Origin: Bifidobacterium breve
Lineage (GTDB): Bacteria > Actinomycetota > Actinomycetes > S36-B12 > UBA5976
Direction of reading: 5' to 3'
Assembly: GCA_945861165.1 (NCBI GenBank)
Contig: CAMATO010000029.1
Coordinates: 1-12,361, forward strand
Length of the DNA stretch: 12,361 nucleotides
In this document: positions 1 to 6,465 of the stretch, in pieces
How the letters are laid out: the number at the start of each line of letters is the position of its first letter
Position numbering within the stretch: position 1 is the first letter of the stretch
Made by a program: the position numbers and the translations under genes
Notes under the pieces: model-generated
Told to the model about the DNA's origin: nothing
The model's database searches: none
The model's input: only the letters and a program-made list of their open reading frames with translations

Positions 1-1106
1 TCAATACGGTGTTCCAAGTAAACTTCTAGCATTTCTTTTAAACTCAGTGTTCTTGGGCGACCCTCAACTAATGCCACATTATTGATGGCAAAGGATTCTT
101 CCATCGGGGTTAACCGATAAAGATCATCTAATACTTTTTGGGGCTCATGGCCATTTTTTACCTCAATAACTAGTCGTAAACCTTTTTCCCCGTCAGTGAG
201 ATCAATTACTCGGGAAATGCCTTGCAGTTTCTTACTTTCAATTAAATCTTTCATTCTTTCAATAACTTTTTCCGCACCAACGTTAAATGGTAATTCGGTA
301 ACTATAATTCCTTGTTTTTTTGCTTTTACGCTCTCTAATTGCACGGTGGCCCTCATTTTAAATGCACCACGCCCCGTTAGATAGGCCTCTTTAATTCCAT
401 CGCCAACCATAACCTTTCCACCAGTTGGAAGATCTGGACCAGGAATTAATTTCATTAACTCTTTAGGCTTGATAGCAGGATCATCAATTAACGCCAATAA
501 AGCTGAAACTACTTCACCTAAGTTGTGGGGAGGCATATTTGTTGCCATGCCAACAGCAATTCCAGTTGCACCATTCACTAAAAGATTAGGAAACGCAGCA
601 GGTAAAACTTCAGGTTCAACTTCGCGACCATCATAATTTGTTTTGAAATCAACAACATCTTCATCAATAGAAGCAGTTAGTCCAAGTGCAGCTGGGGCAA
701 GTTTGCATTCGGTGTAACGCATTGCCGCAGGACCATCATCCAGGGAACCAAAATTTCCTTGACCATCTATTAAAGATAAACGCAAAGAAAATGGTTGAGC
801 CATACGAACGAGTGCGTCATAAATTGCACCATCACCGTGTGGATGTAAGCGACCCATAACTTCACCGACAACTCGGGCACTTTTTACGTGACCCTTTTCA
901 GGTCTCAAACCCATTTCGTTCATCTGGTACAGAATTCTTCGTTGCACTGGTTTCAAACCATCGCGTGCATCAGGAAGTGCGCGGGAATAGATAACTGAAT
1001 ATGCATATTCTAGAAATGATCCGCGCATTTCAGCGGAAACATCAATGTCAATAATTTTCTCAGGATTCAAGGGCAAGGCAACAGGTTTATTTATTTTGCT
1101 GGCCAC
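1..1106 (-). CDS. parC: Type IIA DNA topoisomerase subunit A, probably ParC (N-terminal 368 residues; runs off the left edge)
   Basis: This is the breakage-reunion subunit of a type IIA topoisomerase, which cuts and rejoins both DNA strands to decatenate or relax chromosomes. Translation from the GTG at 1106 gives residues typical of the GyrA/ParC winged-helix domain: RDGLKPVQRRILY (48-60), the HPHGD quinolone pocket (88-92), DGQGNFGS (114-121) and AAMRYTE, with the catalytic tyrosine at 131. An AAGGA ribosome site lies 7 nt before the GTG. The visible part ends in the tower/coiled-coil region; the rest and the C-terminal beta-pinwheel are outside the window. I call it ParC rather than GyrA because it follows sepH, as I recall for the Streptomyces topoisomerase IV gene, whereas gyrA usually sits with gyrB near dnaA. 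The family is certain; the ParC/GyrA choice is inference. Position 93, equivalent to E. coli GyrA Ser83, is glycine. Confidence 0.9.
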   Translation of the reverse strand, partial: MASKINKPVALPLNPEKIIDIDVSAEMRGSFLEYAYSVIYSRALPDARDGLKPVQRRILYQMNEMGLRPEKGHVKSARVVGEVMGRLHPHGDGAIYDALVRMAQPFSLRLSLIDGQGNFGSLDDGPAAMRYTECKLAPAALGLTASIDEDVVDFKTNYDGREVEPEVLPAAFPNLLVNGATGIAVGMATNMPPHNLGEVVSALLALIDDPAIKPKELMKLIPGPDLPTGGKVMVGDGIKEAYLTGRGAFKMRATVQLESVKAKKQGIIVTELPFNVGAEKVIERMKDLIESKKLQGISRVIDLTDGEKGLRLVIEVKNGHEPQKVLDDLYRLTPMEESFAINNVALVEGRPRTLSLKEMLEVYLEHRI

Positions 1107-1197
1107 GAAGTGATCCTTAAAAGATAAGTTTTGAGTGAAGTAGTTAAATCATGCCTTTATAGACAAGGCTTTAGGTGCTGCCACACCGAAACAGGGC

Positions 1198-2139
1198 TTA
1201 CTGACCGCCTTTGGAGCCAAACAGGATTTCATCCCAACTAGGAACTGCAGCTCTTTTGCTTTTAGGAATATGGGGTGTTTCAGTTACAGCAACTGGCTCC
1301 TCAATTACTTCGACAATTAATGTTTCTTCCACAACATTCACTACTTGAATTGGTTCTACAACTGGTTTAACTGGTGCAGGAATTGGGGGAGGTGTCACAA
1401 CTTTTGGTATTTCTGGTGCTTGTACTGGAATCGGCACAGTGTTAGAAACATCTTGTTTTACTCCTTGTGGAGTAACCCAATTAGGAATTTCCTCAACAAC
1501 TTCTTCGACAATTTTGGGAACGCTAACTAATTTTGGTGCAACGTGTTCAACTGTTTGATTGTGTGGCATCTCTGGAGTTACATCTAGTAACCAACGTCCA
1601 ACATCATCTAGTGGTGCAATGGTTGCCACATCGGGATCGTAAGCCCAGTGTGCTTCTGTTTCACCTTTTTTGCCAATGAATGAACACGCAATATTCCAAC
1701 GACCATCATCTCGTTTCCAGGCATCCCATTTAGTGGATTCAATATCGCCACCACCGTGCATGATTCTGGTTTGAACTATTTCATCAAATGAAGCACTGCC
1801 GTGTGCTCTTCTAATTTCTGTTTCACGGGCACGTTTAGAAATCCAATATCTTTCTTGTAAAACAGGTGGTTCAAATCTTTTAATTCTTTCTAAAGGAATG
1901 CTACTTACGGTTGCTAAATCTTCAGCAGAAACTCCTGAACGAATTCTTGCTTGAATTTCGGCAACACTTAATTCATGATCTCTGTCATGAATTGAAGCTT
2001 TAGGACGTTTACGCCAATTACGGGCAGCATCTCTAGTTTTTTCATCAAGATCTAATGCGAATTCATTTCCTTTATCGTCGGTCAAAACTATTTTTGTGCC
2101 ATCATCACTTAAAGTTTCAAAGGTTAACTTTTTGGGCAC
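1198..2139 (-). CDS. sepH: Cell division protein SepH (DUF3071 family)
   Basis: SepH is an actinobacterial division protein that binds FtsZ and stimulates its assembly at the division site. The 313-residue product has the family's arrangement: a DUF3071 domain at about 1-185 with a helix-turn-helix-like segment at 58-90 (IQARIRSGVSAEDLA, then IKRFE), a low-complexity Pro/Val/Glu linker at about 190-290, and a basic tail with the motif PSWDEILFG (300-308) seen at the C-terminus of SepH proteins. The GTG start at 2139 has a strong GGAGGTG ribosome site (2147-2153) 7 nt away. The gene lies 91 nt upstream of parC on the same strand, so division and chromosome-decatenation genes are probably co-transcribed. 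It is only slightly shorter than the Streptomyces protein, so nothing obvious is missing. Confidence 0.9.
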   Translation of the reverse strand: MPKKLTFETLSDDGTKIVLTDDKGNEFALDLDEKTRDAARNWRKRPKASIHDRDHELSVAEIQARIRSGVSAEDLATVSSIPLERIKRFEPPVLQERYWISKRARETEIRRAHGSASFDEIVQTRIMHGGGDIESTKWDAWKRDDGRWNIACSFIGKKGETEAHWAYDPDVATIAPLDDVGRWLLDVTPEMPHNQTVEHVAPKLVSVPKIVEEVVEEIPNWVTPQGVKQDVSNTVPIPVQAPEIPKVVTPPPIPAPVKPVVEPIQVVNVVEETLIVEVIEEPVAVTETPHIPKSKRAAVPSWDEILFGSKGGQ

Positions 2140-2164
2140 GTTTTGACACCTCCAATAATTTGTG

Positions 2165-2191
2165 ACAGGAGTGACTCACCACAATTCCTGT
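2165..2191. repeat. Inverted repeat upstream of sepH
   Basis: Perfect 6-bp arms ACAGGA (2165-2170) and TCCTGT (2186-2191) flank a 15-nt centre that holds the odd palindrome GTGACTCAC (2171-2179). It lies in the 82-bp gap between the MFS stop and the sepH ribosome site. No T-run follows on the minus strand, so it does not look like an intrinsic terminator. It could be an operator or a leader hairpin for sepH, or chance. Confidence 0.3.
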
Positions 2192-2221
2192 GTGGGACTA
2201 CGCTACGAGAAAATTGGGGGT

Positions 2222-3427
2222 TTAAGCCGATATTGCTGAGCGCGAGTCGGCTTGCTTTAAATCTTGATAAGTAATCAAAGTGATAGCAAAAGTTAACAAC
2301 CCAGCAGCTGCCACAACCCAGAACGCAACTTGCGCACCACTGTTATCAATTATCCAACCTGCGATTGCTGAAGCCAATGCAATTCCTAATCCTGCTCCAG
2401 TGTTGGCCCAAGCAAAGCCTTCAGTTAATTGGTTTTGGGGAACTAGTTGACCAATCAGGGTGTAGCCCGAAATAAGTACTGGTGAAATTGCTAAGCCAGA
2501 AATTAAGAGTGTTACGAAGAGTGCTGGCAAGGTTGAAATGAAAGGTAAAGGTAATAAGGAAATAGCAAAGAAAAAAGTTGAGATCAAAAATCGGTGAGAA
2601 AGTTTGTTTTTGAAATGAATTGCCCCCATGGAAATTCCAGCGACAAGTGATCCAACAGACCAAGCAGTAATTAAAGCACCAGCAAGTTCAGGGCTTCCCT
2701 TTTCACGACTAAACGCAACAGCAATTACTTCAGCAGCACCAAATACTGCACCTAGTAAAATATAAACCAAGAATAATGAAATAACCCCTGGGTACTTCAG
2801 TGCCGATTTACCTCGTTGTGCACCAACAATGTGAATTTCTGGTTGAGTTTTCTTTTGGCCAGATAACCAGATACCGCCTAATGCGACCAAAATTGCTGCT
2901 AGCAATAATCCGGAAGCGTCATAAAACACAACGCACAAAAAGGTCACAATGGGTGGCCCAAAAATAAAGATAACTTCATCAATCACACTCTCCATAGCAA
3001 AAGCAGTATTTTCTTGCTGCCTATTTTTTGCTGCTTTTTTCCATCGCGCTCTAATAAATGGTCCGATGGTGGGTTCACTTGCTCCTGAAATAACCCCAAG
3101 AATTATTACAAAAATTAGGTTTGCATCATTAATGATTAGGTAAATCATTATTAAAAGTGTAGAAACGTGGATTGATAATAAAATAGGAATTAATCTATTT
3201 TGACCCAGTCGATCTACCAATCGTGAAGTTATTGGTCCACCGACTGCAGCAGCTATGGCAAAAGATGCAGAAACTACACCGGCTGTGAAATACGAACCCG
3301 TTCTTGATTGAACTAGAAGAACTGCGCCTAGTCCATACATGGAGATTGGAAAGCGAGCAATTAAGCCGGCCAGTAGGAACGAACGAGCACCAGGAAGAGT
3401 AAGAATGTTTCTATATTTCGTTAACAC
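2222..3427 (-). CDS. Major facilitator superfamily transporter, substrate unknown
   Basis: A 401-residue, strongly hydrophobic protein with about twelve predicted membrane segments, the normal size for an MFS carrier. The loop after the second helix carries the MFS motif A pattern (GPITSRLVDRLGQNR, 64-78), with the conserved Asp-Arg and Gly-x-x-Arg. A cytoplasmic stretch near the middle (KKTQPEIHIVGAQRGK, about 193-208) separates the two six-helix halves. Substrate and direction cannot be read from the sequence; drug or metabolite efflux is a common role for this subgroup, but that is a guess. The GTG at 3427 is forced as start because an in-frame TGA lies two codons upstream. GAGGT abuts the GTG with no spacing, so a ribosome site is unlikely and the mRNA may be leaderless. 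It is upstream of and co-directional with sepH and parC, with an 82-bp gap. Confidence 0.85.
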   Translation of the reverse strand: MLTKYRNILTLPGARSFLLAGLIARFPISMYGLGAVLLVQSRTGSYFTAGVVSASFAIAAAVGGPITSRLVDRLGQNRLIPILLSIHVSTLLIMIYLIINDANLIFVIILGVISGASEPTIGPFIRARWKKAAKNRQQENTAFAMESVIDEVIFIFGPPIVTFLCVVFYDASGLLLAAILVALGGIWLSGQKKTQPEIHIVGAQRGKSALKYPGVISLFLVYILLGAVFGAAEVIAVAFSREKGSPELAGALITAWSVGSLVAGISMGAIHFKNKLSHRFLISTFFFAISLLPLPFISTLPALFVTLLISGLAISPVLISGYTLIGQLVPQNQLTEGFAWANTGAGLGIALASAIAGWIIDNSGAQVAFWVVAAAGLLTFAITLITYQDLKQADSRSAISA

Positions 3428-3433
3428 ACCTCA

Positions 3434-3439
3434 ACGCTA
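3434..3439 (-). promoter_or_regulatory. Candidate -10 element for leaderless MFS transcript
   Basis: On the minus strand TAGCGT matches the actinobacterial -10 pattern TANNNT and lies exactly 6 nt before the GTG start at 3427. This is the geometry expected if transcription begins at the first base of the start codon. It would explain why the gene lacks a usefully spaced ribosome site. No clear -35 was seen. Confidence 0.4.
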
Positions 3440-3471
3440 CTTCGTGGGCGACTAGAGGCAAGATAGGTGGT

Positions 3472-4287
3472 GTGACTGAGTCGTTAAATCAATCTTTATT
3501 AGCACTTGCTTTGGACATAGCTAAATCCACAAGTGAAATTCTTGTCAATCAACGACCTGAAAATATGGCTTATGAATCTAAATCAACTCCTGTTGATTTA
3601 GTTACCGAGATGGATAAAGCAGCCGAGCGACATATTGTGCAAAGAGTAAAAGATGTCAGACCAAATGATTCATTTCTTGGGGAAGAAGGAACTGCTCTTC
3701 CTCCAGAAAATCCCTCAAACGTGAAATGGATTATTGATCCAATTGATGGCACCGTTAACTATTTTTATAACCATCCATATTGGGCAATCTCAATAGGTGT
3801 TGAAGTTGATGGAGAAATACAAGTTGGGGTAGTTGCTGCTCCTTTATTGCATGAAACATTTTATGCGATTAAAGGTGGAGGATCATTTGTTTTACATGAT
3901 GGCGTTAAAAAGAAATTACAAACAAATTCTGGTGCCACAATTGATAAAGCATTACTTGCAACTGGATTTGGTTATGAAGCTGAAAGGCGAAAAAAACAAG
4001 GTGCACTGTTAGCAGAGATAGTTGTGATCGCCCGAGATGTAAGACGAGCAGGTGCAGCAGCTCTTGATTTTTGCTACGTTGCTGCGGGAAGACTTGATGC
4101 TTATTACGAGTTTGGCCTTTACCCTTGGGATTTTGCAGCAGGATCTCTTATTGTCACTGAAGCTGGCGGAAGAGTTGGTGGATTGGCTGGAAATAAATTA
4201 GGCGGTGATTGGTCTTTGGGAGCAAACGCTGATCTATTTGATGAAGTAGATCAATTAGTTACTAAATTATCAAAGAAGTATTTTTAA
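3472..4287 (+). CDS. suhB: Inositol-1-monophosphatase family protein
   Basis: A Mg2+-dependent phosphatase that hydrolyses inositol 1-phosphate to myo-inositol, a precursor of phosphatidylinositol and mycothiol-type compounds in actinobacteria. All family motifs are intact: DLVTEMD (42-48), GEE with metal-binding Glu (70-72), WIIDPIDGTVNY (86-97) with Asp89 and Asp92 as metal ligands, and YPWDFAAG (217-224) with Asp220. The length of 271 residues is normal. Related phosphatases (HisN, CysQ, FBPase-like) share these motifs, so the substrate is inferred from gene order: suhB occupies the same place beside the DUF4193-dut block in mycobacteria. The GTG start at 3472 has AGGTGG only 1 nt away. 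CAAGAT (3459-3464) sits 7 nt upstream and could be a weak -10 for a leaderless message. Its stop overlaps that of the convergent carbonic-anhydrase-like gene. Confidence 0.88.
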   Translation: MTESLNQSLLALALDIAKSTSEILVNQRPENMAYESKSTPVDLVTEMDKAAERHIVQRVKDVRPNDSFLGEEGTALPPENPSNVKWIIDPIDGTVNYFYNHPYWAISIGVEVDGEIQVGVVAAPLLHETFYAIKGGGSFVLHDGVKKKLQTNSGATIDKALLATGFGYEAERRKKQGALLAEIVVIARDVRRAGAAALDFCYVAAGRLDAYYEFGLYPWDFAAGSLIVTEAGGRVGGLAGNKLGGDWSLGANADLFDEVDQLVTKLSKKYF

Positions 4288-4802
4288 TCAATTCTTTTCA
4301 AAGTTCGTTTATATAAATCGCATAAATGTAGGTAGTGCTCCACTCCATCTTCAAAAATATTTTCCTCAACTGAATTTTCTCTAATTTTTACAGGCACACC
4401 CATGGCTAGTGCTCTTGCCGGCACAATTTTTTTGGGGGGAACTAATGATTGCGCTGCGACCAGTGCCCCAGATTTAATAATTGCTTCTTCTAAAACTGTT
4501 GATCCAGATCCAATTAAACATTTGTCTTCCACTACACATCCCTCAAGATGAGTGTTATGACCGATTACACAACGTGAGCCAATAATGGTGGGATTTGTGG
4601 TTTGGCAGTGAATAATTGTGCCATCTTGAATTGAGGTTTCGTCCCCAATAGATATGTAACTGGAGTCACCTCTTAAAACCGCGGTGGGCCAAATGCTGGT
4701 CCGTTTCCCAACTCGAACATCGCCAATTAATACAGCTTCTGGATGAATAAATGCGCTGGAATCGATTGTTGGCCTACGGCCATCTATTTCATAAATAGGC
4801 AT
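4284..4802 (-). CDS. Gamma-class carbonic anhydrase-like hexapeptide-repeat protein
   Basis: A 172-residue left-handed beta-helix protein of the gamma-carbonic anhydrase/PaaY/YrdA family, which forms trimers with a metal site between subunits. Hexapeptide repeats run from about residue 17 to 130 (for example AVLIGDVRVGKRTSIWPTAV), followed by a C-terminal helix. Two metal-ligand histidines are in place: His65 (TIIHC) and His82 (IGHN). The third ligand position of the usual GHxxxxHG pattern reads GHNTHLEG here, so it is Glu87, with a histidine at 85. Carbonic anhydrase activity is therefore uncertain, and a CoA-ester-related or scaffolding role is possible. The ATG at 4802 has GGGAGGA 11 nt upstream. 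It converges on suhB, sharing the four bases TTAA as stop codons. Confidence 0.85.
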   Translation of the reverse strand: MPIYEIDGRRPTIDSSAFIHPEAVLIGDVRVGKRTSIWPTAVLRGDSSYISIGDETSIQDGTIIHCQTTNPTIIGSRCVIGHNTHLEGCVVEDKCLIGSGSTVLEEAIIKSGALVAAQSLVPPKKIVPARALAMGVPVKIRENSVEENIFEDGVEHYLHLCDLYKRTLKRID

Positions 4803-4810
4803 GTATTAGA

Positions 4811-4951
4811 TTGTCCTCCCTAAGTGCCAGTAGTTCTCCTGCAGACACACTTATTGAATGTGATGAGTGTGGCACGACTCGCCATGTTTTAGAGTCGCGC
4901 GACAGGGTAGTTATAGGGCATTATCCACGCGGTAGAGAAAAAGATAATTAA
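4811..4951 (+). CDS. Possible small single-CxxC zinc-binding-type protein, 46 residues
   Basis: An open frame starting at a TTG (4811) and ending TAA (4949-4951) encodes a protein-like sequence: a Ser/Ala-rich head, then LIECDECGTTRHVLESR (residues 14-30) and VVIGHYPRGREKDN. Cys17, Cys20, His25 and His37 could bind one metal, resembling half a zinc ribbon. It ends 24 nt before the DUF4193 gene, whose ribosome site follows directly, so the two could be co-transcribed. Against it: there is no ATG or GTG in frame (an in-frame TAG at 4796 limits it), there is no ribosome site for the TTG, and a stem-loop (4872-4900) overlaps it. It also sits only 8 bp from the divergent gene start and covers that gene's ribosome site. 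I do not recognise the family. Confidence 0.4.
   Translation: MSSLSASSSPADTLIECDECGTTRHVLESRDRVVIGHYPRGREKDN
4872..4900. repeat. Stem-loop upstream of the DUF4193 gene
   Basis: Arms CGACTC (4875-4880) and GAGTCG (4892-4897) are perfectly complementary across an 11-nt loop. After one A-C mismatch the outer GC/GC pairs extend the stem. No T-run follows. If the small ORF at 4811-4951 is not real, this could be a leader structure for DUF4193 or part of its promoter region. Confidence 0.35.
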
Positions 4952-4975
4952 AACAGTAGAGGTGAGTAAAAGAAA

Positions 4976-5272
4976 GTGGCAACAGATTACGACGCCCCCC
5001 GAAAAACGGATGAAGAGTTAGCCGAAGATTCGCTCGAAGATTTAAAAGCGCAACGAGCTGAAGCAACCAACCCTCAAGTTGAAGTTGATGAGAACGATGT
5101 TTCAGATTCCGTTGAGCTACCTGGTGCGGATTTATCTGATGAATCATTAACAGTCAGAGTTTTACCAAAACAAGCAGACGAATTTACTTGCATAAAATGC
5201 TTCTTGGTTATGCATAGATCCAGAATTGCTAAAGAAACAAAAGGCAAAGCTGTTTGCATTGAGTGTGCCTAG
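4976..5272 (+). CDS. DUF4193 family zinc-ribbon protein
   Basis: A 98-residue acidic protein conserved across actinobacteria next to dut; its function is not known to me. It opens with the family signature MATDYDAPRKTDEE, has a Glu/Asp-rich middle with VELPGADLSDE (46-56), then VRVLPKQADEFTC. It ends in a four-cysteine zinc-binding fold: Cys72 and Cys75 (CIKC), Cys94 and Cys97 (CIEC). The layout of an acidic helical head and a C-terminal zinc knuckle recalls RNA-polymerase-binding proteins such as DksA or RbpA, but that is only resemblance. The GTG start at 4976 has GAGGTGA about 10 nt upstream. It converges on the DUF4235 gene, and their stop codons overlap in CTAG. Confidence 0.9.
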   Translation: MATDYDAPRKTDEELAEDSLEDLKAQRAEATNPQVEVDENDVSDSVELPGADLSDESLTVRVLPKQADEFTCIKCFLVMHRSRIAKETKGKAVCIECA

Positions 5273-5520
5273 AACTTATTTTTTCCTAAATATTTTTGAA
5301 CTAGACCCTCAACTGCAGCTAGCGCAATTGTGCTCAAAGCAGTCCAAGTTATAACTCGACCTATTGGTTGATCCGAATCACCGGATTTAGGTGGTGTTTG
5401 TCCCATAACTTTGGTGTAGCTTTTGGTGAGAATTTTTCTAGCCAAGAACGTGGCAAGTAAAACTACTAGGGAAACAACAATTCCCCGTGAACTATTTTTC
5501 TTTTTTGTTTTCTTTGCCAT
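5269..5520 (-). CDS. DUF4235 family small membrane protein
   Basis: An 83-residue protein with a lysine-rich N-terminus (KKTKKK, 3-8), one hydrophobic helix at about 13-27, a short loop with the family's conserved Gly-x-x-Pro-Pro (GQTPPKSGDSD, 40-50), and a second helix at about 56-74. It is probably a two-helix membrane hairpin with positively charged ends inside the cell. Members are small actinobacterial proteins of unknown role. The ATG at 5520 has AGGA 7 nt upstream and lies 14 nt after the DUF3093 stop on the same strand, so the two are likely co-transcribed. TAGGAT exactly 6 nt before the ATG would also fit a leaderless promoter. Confidence 0.8.
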   Translation of the reverse strand: MAKKTKKKNSSRGIVVSLVVLLATFLARKILTKSYTKVMGQTPPKSGDSDQPIGRVITWTALSTIALAAVEGLVQKYLGKNKF

Positions 5521-5534
5521 ACAAATATCCTAGA

Positions 5535-5981
5535 TTAAACCTTTTGATTAAGTACTTTTGAGAGTTGCTCAGGCTTCCTGGTTGATAACAACCAGTAAGT
5601 ATGAGGATCAGCCATGTCCTCAAAGTCAATCCTGATAGCAGTATTGATCAAAGGACTAGTCGCACTAAAACATTTAGGATCAGCATCAACTCCACGAATT
5701 TTTGTGGTTTGCCTTGCATCGAGGCCGGTTGCCTTGCTGATTATCTTCAGGGGCAATTTGGCTTTGTTGGCGTAAAGGTACTGGTCATCAACTTTGATGA
5801 CTGGAGAAAACTTAATGGCAATGAAAATAAACAGCACATCCAGAATAAGAAACACGATGATGGCCACAAAGTTTCCAAATACCGCACTCACCGAGATTGC
5901 CAACATAAGTGAAAAACCAGTTAAAGCAACCCAACCCCAAAGCGGTGGTGTTAATTTCTCACGAAACAGCAACTGGTTCAT
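5535..5981 (-). CDS. DUF3093 family membrane protein
   Basis: A 148-residue protein: a short cytoplasmic head with the family's R-E-K-L-x-x-P pattern (7-13), two hydrophobic helices (about 14-34 and 37-56), then a soluble domain of about 90 residues. That domain ends in the diagnostic TYWLLSTRKPEQL (128-140), close to the family's 'YWLVSTRrP..L' motif. It is the counterpart of the gene next to dut in mycobacteria (Rv2698 by my recollection). Function is unknown; the motif at the end suggests a conserved cytoplasmic surface. The ATG at 5981 has CAGGG 7 nt upstream. It is divergent from dut with only 34 bp between the start codons, so the two promoters must overlap each other or the neighbouring coding sequences. 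Confidence 0.88.
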   Translation of the reverse strand: MNQLLFREKLTPPLWGWVALTGFSLMLAISVSAVFGNFVAIIVFLILDVLFIFIAIKFSPVIKVDDQYLYANKAKLPLKIISKATGLDARQTTKIRGVDADPKCFSATSPLINTAIRIDFEDMADPHTYWLLSTRKPEQLSKVLNQKV

Positions 5982-6002
5982 GAGTTAACCCTGCCAGAGA
6001 AG

Positions 6003-6008
6003 TAATCT
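6003..6008 (+). promoter_or_regulatory. Candidate -10 element for dut (leaderless)
   Basis: TAATCT matches TANNNT and ends 7 nt before the dut ATG at 6016. The sequence next to the ATG (GAGATAT) has no good ribosome site, so transcription starting at the ATG is plausible. A -35 at normal spacing would fall on the start codon of the divergent DUF3093 gene. Confidence 0.4.
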
Positions 6009-6015
6009 GAGATAT

Positions 6016-6465
6016 ATGTCAGCACCTCTTGGTTTAGAAATATTGGTTACCAAACTTGATGAAGATGCGGTAATTCCAACTTATGCAAAGCCAGGTGATG
6101 CTGGAGCAGATCTCTATTCGATTAGTGAACTGGTTTTAGCACCTGGACAAAGAGCGCTAGTTAAAACAGGTTTAGCTATTGCGATACCAACTGGTTATGT
6201 TGGTTTAGTTCATCCTCGCTCTGGCTTAGGGCTTAAAAATGGCATAAGTGTTGTCAACACTCCAGGAACAATTGATGCTGGTTATCGGGGAGAAATTGGT
6301 GTGGTGCTAATAAATCATGATTTAACAGAAAGCTTTCAAATCAATAAAGGGGATCGAGTGGCACAACTCGTAATTCAAAAAGTTGAGAACGCACAATTCA
6401 AAGTCGTTAATCAATTGCCAGATTCCGCAAGGGCCACTGGCGGATACGGATCAACTGGAGTATGA
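6016..6465 (+). CDS. dut: dUTP diphosphatase (dUTPase)
   Basis: Hydrolyses dUTP to dUMP and pyrophosphate, keeping uracil out of DNA and supplying dUMP for thymidylate synthesis. The protein is a homotrimer in the cytoplasm. All five trimeric dUTPase motifs are present in order in 149 residues: AGADLYS (29-35), PRSGLGLK (67-74), the uracil-binding hairpin NTPGTIDAGYRGE with catalytic Asp87 (81-93), KGDRVAQLV (111-119), and the flexible P-loop-like arm RATGGYGSTG (139-148). Tyrosine replaces the more common phenylalanine in that last motif, a conservative change at the aromatic that stacks on the base. The ATG has no good ribosome site (see the -10 at 6003). The stop overlaps the next start as ATGA, indicating translational coupling to the OB-fold gene. 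Confidence 0.95.
   Translation: MSAPLGLEILVTKLDEDAVIPTYAKPGDAGADLYSISELVLAPGQRALVKTGLAIAIPTGYVGLVHPRSGLGLKNGISVVNTPGTIDAGYRGEIGVVLINHDLTESFQINKGDRVAQLVIQKVENAQFKVVNQLPDSARATGGYGSTGV

Noticed and set aside
196..384. 62-codon plus-strand ORF
   Set aside because: Lies fully antisense to parC, whose frame is continuous and strongly conserved across it.
1107..1197. Hairpins GCCTT-N7-AAGGC (1153-1169) and a GGTG/CACC stem (1174-1187) as a terminator between sepH and parC
   Set aside because: Both stems are short and lack a following T-run on the minus strand; read-through into parC seems more likely.
1345..1530. 61-codon plus-strand ORF rich in Trp, Asn and Phe
   Set aside because: It is the antisense reading of the Pro/Val-rich SepH linker; the composition is explained by that repeat-like linker, and it has no ribosome site or family resemblance.
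4911..5147. 78-codon minus-strand ORF opposite DUF4193
   Set aside because: DUF4193 is a clear full-length family match on the other strand; the antisense product is Leu/His-rich with no recognisable pattern.
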